This document shows, one piece after another, positions 61,157 to 64,000 of a stretch of DNA of 64,000 bases; positions within the stretch are counted from its first letter, which is position 1; each line of letters opens with the position of its first letter. The stretch comes from GCA-002050365 sp964237235 (lineage in GTDB: Bacteria; Acidobacteriota; Blastocatellia; Pyrinomonadales; Pyrinomonadaceae). The translations under genes were made by a program, and so were the position numbers. The notes below the pieces were generated by a model, which saw nothing but the letters and a program-made list of their open reading frames with translations, was not told the DNA's origin and did not search any database. The stretch spans positions 33,651 through 97,650 of the forward strand of contig CAXSGY010000020.1 of assembly GCA_964237235.1 (NCBI GenBank), written 5' to 3'.

Positions 61157-62560
61157 ATGACACAGACACCAATATCGAATATGAATAACGAAACGAACAG
61201 AGAGAAACTGACTGCCGCTTTGTTGCTGTTGGCAATGGTTTTTAACTTTAGCATCGGCGCGGCGGCGCAGAGTTCGGGCGGCACTTTTGCCATTACAAAA
61301 TCCGTCATTGCATCGGGCGGCACGGGCAACGCGCAGCAATCTTCGGGCGGCACGTTTGCGCTCGCCGGAACAATCGGTCAGTCAATCGCTGGCGACAGTT
61401 TGACCGGCGGCACTTTCGCTCTAAATTCCGGCTTCTGGAGTCCGACCGTTTACAACGTCGGCGTAGAAGGCGATCTCACCGTGCGTCCGGGCGGCAACAC
61501 CACGGTCGAATCGAACGATGTGGTTTTGATCAGGCGACTCGTCAACGGCACGGCGAGCGTTGATCCCGAATACAACGAATTCCAACGTGCCGATTCCGCT
61601 CCGCGCAACACTTTCGGCGACGGCAGTATTGATTCAGCGGATATTACTCAGGCGCGCCGTTATCAAAATCAAATCGATCCGTCGCACGCCGCCGCCGGAC
61701 CGACCGAAAAAACCGCCGCGCCGCGCCCCGCATCGGCTGATGACAATCAAAAATCAAATAAGAAAATTGTTCAAGCGACTGACGATTATTCGTCCAAACA
61801 ATCCGCCGGAACACGGCTCATACGCGTTGAATCCACGAGCGCGATTGCCGGACAAACCGTTATCGTTAACATTCGCGTGGATGCGGCGGGCGACGAAGCC
61901 GGTTACGGCTTTATCATCAATTACGATAAAACGAAACTAACGAATCCGGTGATCGGCGCGGGCAACGCCGGAGCAGCGGTGCGCGCCTGCAATCTAAATT
62001 TTTCGACCGGCATCAACTGCGCGGTGGACACTTTCCCGGACAATAATCCGAGCAGCGCCGATTCGTCTATCGGCGAGATTCACGCCGGCGACAATCAAAT
62101 TTTGATTTCCGTTACTTTCAACGTCGCGCCAAATGCGCCGTCTGCGCTGAACCTCACATTAAGCGGAGTCAATGCCTCGAACGACAATGCCGATTCGGTG
62201 CCGATCAGCGGCGTAAACGGAACGGTGACAGTTTCGGGCGGACCGACCGCCGCGCCGGTCGCGGTTGGTGGACGCATTATGACTGCCGACGGCAGAGGCA
62301 TCCGCAACGTGCAGGTAACGATGACCGATGCGGGCGGAAATTCACGCACCGTTCTGTCTTCGGTCAGCGGACGCTTTCGATTTGAAGAGATTGCGGCGGG
62401 CGAAACGTATGTGCTGACGGTTGTCGCCAAACGCTTTGTCTTCGCGCAAAGCACACAGGTGCATTCGTTCAACGAAGACACCGACGATATTATTTTCGTC
62501 GCTGAACCGGCAATTTCAACTTCGAATGCGTTAACCGTTCCTAATTTGAAATTGCCCTAG
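61157..62560 (+). CDS. exported protein with dockerin-like, cohesin-like and carboxypeptidase-regulatory domains
   Basis: A 467-residue secreted protein (signal peptide to about AAAQS). An N-terminal Gly/Ser/Thr repeat (SSGGTFAI, SSGGTFALAGTIGQS, LTGGTFALNSGFW) precedes a dockerin-type-I-like pair (GDLTVRPGGNTTVESNDVVLIRR ... GDGSIDSADITQARR, split Ca2+ loops) at about 108-180, a Pro/Ala/Lys linker, a cohesin-like beta-sandwich at about 225-350 (AIAGQTVIVNIRVDA, YGFIINYDKTKL) and a C-terminal carboxypeptidase-regulatory-like domain at about 375-455 (GRIMTADGRGIRNVQVTMT, GRFRFEEIAAGETY). These domains mediate binding rather than catalysis. It ends the surface operon before a strong terminator. 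Confidence 0.8.
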   Translation: MTQTPISNMNNETNREKLTAALLLLAMVFNFSIGAAAQSSGGTFAITKSVIASGGTGNAQQSSGGTFALAGTIGQSIAGDSLTGGTFALNSGFWSPTVYNVGVEGDLTVRPGGNTTVESNDVVLIRRLVNGTASVDPEYNEFQRADSAPRNTFGDGSIDSADITQARRYQNQIDPSHAAAGPTEKTAAPRPASADDNQKSNKKIVQATDDYSSKQSAGTRLIRVESTSAIAGQTVIVNIRVDAAGDEAGYGFIINYDKTKLTNPVIGAGNAGAAVRACNLNFSTGINCAVDTFPDNNPSSADSSIGEIHAGDNQILISVTFNVAPNAPSALNLTLSGVNASNDNADSVPISGVNGTVTVSGGPTAAPVAVGGRIMTADGRGIRNVQVTMTDAGGNSRTVLSSVSGRFRFEEIAAGETYVLTVVAKRFVFAQSTQVHSFNEDTDDIIFVAEPAISTSNALTVPNLKLP

Positions 62561-62580
62561 AGACATCAAGCCGGCGGCAC

Positions 62581-62623
62581 AAAAAAGCGCGCCGAGGCAT
62601 CGCGATTGCCGGCGCGCTTTTTT
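62581..62623 (+). terminator. strong rho-independent terminator of surface operon
   Basis: AAAAAAGCGCGCCG (62581-62594) pairs with CGGCGCGCTTTTTT (62610-62623), a 14-bp stem with a T6 tail, 20 bases after the stop. Confidence 0.88.
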
Positions 62624-62925
62624 GTTTTTGAACGACCCTAAAAAAACGCGCGATGTTTTTCCAACAATTGTAAAAATTCGAATCTCTGCCGCTTTTCGTT
62701 ATTTCCGCGGAAGTTCGTTTTTCGGTGCGGATAGATTTCATCATTCTAAAAACAATCGCCATTCGGTAAAATTTTTGCCGCAAAAGTCGCGCTTGATATT
62801 ACAATTAAACGTTCCTGAAAACAGCCGCGATTTTTTACCGCCGCGCATAATCAAACGGCAAAAAGGAGGAGTTCAGTTTCGTCTTGGCGGCATCTCGAAA
62901 GATAAAATTTGGAAGATAAAAACCA
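62624..62925. other. intergenic region
   Basis: About 300 bases before the peptidase. AAAGGAGGAG at 62861-62870 is a good ribosome-site sequence but no ORF starts shortly after it; the peptidase ATG is 55 bases further. Nothing else recognised. Confidence 0.35.
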
Positions 62926-64000
62926 ATGAATACGAACTTATCAAAAGCCGTTTCCGTTCTTTACGCACTGTTTTTTTCAACTGCGATTTTCGCGCAAACC
63001 GCGCCGCCGAAAGCGGAAGTCCGCAACGTCACGGACGATTATTTCGGCACGAAAATCGTTGATCCGTATCGCTGGATGGAAGATTTAAAATCCGACGAGA
63101 TGCAAAAATGGATGCGCGGGCAGGCGGATTATTCAAATGCTTATTTGAAAAAATTGCCGCTGCGCGATGAGTTTTTCAAGCGTCTGACCGAATTGGGCGA
63201 CGCGGGCGTTTCGGTGAGCGGCGCGACGAGCCGCGGCGACCGGTATTTCTACAAAAACTGCTGCCCGGCGAAAGCAACGCCAAACTTTATTACCGCGACG
63301 GCTTGACGGGCGCGGAAAAGTTGCTGGTTGATCCGCAGACTTACGCGGTGAACGGCGGGCAGTCAACCATCGGCGCGTTCAGCCCTTCGCCGGACGGGAA
63401 ACTGGTTTCGTTTTTAATCGCATTGGGCGGCGGCGAATTCGGCACGATTCGCGTTCTCGATGTCGCTGCGGGCAATTTGACCGGCGACATCATTGAAAAC
63501 ACGCGGTGGCGGGCTGGCGTGTGGATGCCGGATTCAAAGGCGTTCGCTTACCCGAAATTCCAGACGCTCGCGCCGGATGCGCCGCCGACCGAAAAATATC
63601 AGAAAATTCGATTCGCGCTGCACACGCTCGGCGCGAAAACGGAGGCGGACAAATTGCTTTTCGGCTTCGGAGTCAATCCGAATATCCCAATTGAACCGGC
63701 ACTGATTCCCGAAGTGGTGTTTCCGCCGAAAGCGAAATACGCGGTCGCTTATCTCGATTCGGGCATCTCGTCTGAGGTTTTCGTCGCGCCGATGGATTCG
63801 ATCAATCAAGCCGTCGTTCCGTGGCGCAAAATCATCGGCTTTGAGGATCTGACGGCAAACGTCGAACAGCGCGGCGACGATCTCTATTTTCGGACTTACA
63901 AAAACACGCCGCGTTTCAAAGTGATGCGCGTCAATTTATCGAATCCTGATTTGAAACGCGCCGAAGTTGTTTTTCCCGCTTCCGAAGCGGTCGTCGAAAA
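62926..64000 (+). pseudogene. prolyl oligopeptidase (S9A), 1-base frameshift, 3' end outside window
   Basis: ATG 62926 starts a signal peptide (VLYALFFSTAIFAQ) and a prolyl-oligopeptidase N-terminus (DDYFGTKIVDPYRWMEDL, MRGQADYSNAYLKKL). After YFYK at about 63253 the frame runs into a stop at 63306, while the -1 frame from 63258 continues perfectly (LLPGESNAKLYYRDGLTG, GAFSPSPDGKLVSFLI, VVFPPKAKYAVAYLDSG) to the last base. The break is in a run of five A, where six would restore the frame. The catalytic C-terminal domain lies beyond the window. It could be a real mutation or a sequencing error. Confidence 0.85.

Noticed and set aside
1..64000. tRNA or rRNA genes
   Set aside because: No cloverleaf with CCA-type end or rRNA-like conserved text was noticed on either strand; this was by eye only, so a short tRNA could be missed.

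Overview
The window looks like chromosome of a Gram-negative bacterium of the Acidobacteriota, most like the class Blastocatellia. This is inferred from gene style, not from a marker gene: an Oar-like TonB receptor with an N-terminal carboxypeptidase-regulatory domain, paired OmpR-type winged-helix/TolB-propeller regulators, a giant Reg_prop/Y_Y_Y histidine kinase, delta-60/VCBS proteins, and S74 'tail fibre' surface proteins. No rRNA, tRNA or CRISPR array was seen.

Layout. (1) 0-5.6 kb: a TPR protein cut by the window edge, a frameshifted relic of a strawberry-notch-type C-terminal domain, a ParA ATPase with a winged-helix partner, and long AT-rich stretches with no gene. I read this as the remains of an integrated plasmid or ICE. 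(2) 5.6-13.3 kb: secreted and cytosolic enzymes (an alpha/beta hydrolase fused to a DUF6130 domain, two exported metallo-beta-lactamase-fold proteins, a TadA-type deaminase, two SDRs, a dehalogenase-like hydrolase). (3) 13.9-21 kb: NarL-type response regulator plus propeller histidine kinase, a sensor-less sigma-54 activator, a beheaded SDR, a chloroperoxidase-like hydrolase, then a dead IS5-family element with 19-bp terminal repeats. (4) 22.0-41.3 kb: a long minus-strand sugar or sugar-acid utilisation locus: ROK regulator and esterase; SSS symporter, SDR, cytosolic sugar-binding-fold protein, TonB receptor, GH38 mannosidase-like enzyme, six-hairpin glycosidase, enolase-superfamily dehydratase, FAH-family hydrolase, SDR, KDG kinase and KDPG aldolase. 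(5) 41.3-50.4 kb: an area of gene decay (IS982, histidine kinase, hydroxyacid dehydrogenase, MscS, M48 peptidase and VCBS relics) interleaved with intact DUF2254, patatin-Omp85 and a truncated permease-USP gene. (6) 50.4-62.6 kb: two tandem membrane-anchored winged-helix/propeller regulators diverging from a plus-strand run of surface proteins (small Cys protein, delta-60/VCBS protein, two S74 chaperone proteins, one with YadA-like head repeats, and a cohesin-plus-dockerin protein), closed by a strong terminator. (7) 62.9 kb to the end: a prolyl oligopeptidase broken by a 1-base deletion.

How the parts work together. Region 4 reads as a full pathway: outer-membrane uptake by the TonB receptor, trimming by two exported glycosidases, inner-membrane Na+ symport, then oxidation, dehydration and cleavage of the sugar acid by an Entner-Doudoroff-type branch (kinase plus aldolase) and possibly a diketo-acid branch (SDR plus FAH hydrolase). 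A good TTGACA/TACAAA promoter and an 11-bp perfect palindrome precede it, and a ROK repressor lies upstream. Region 6 reads as a cell-surface fibre or adhesin locus with its own ToxR-like regulators; the stop/start junctions are very tight, with Shine-Dalgarno sequences embedded in the preceding gene.
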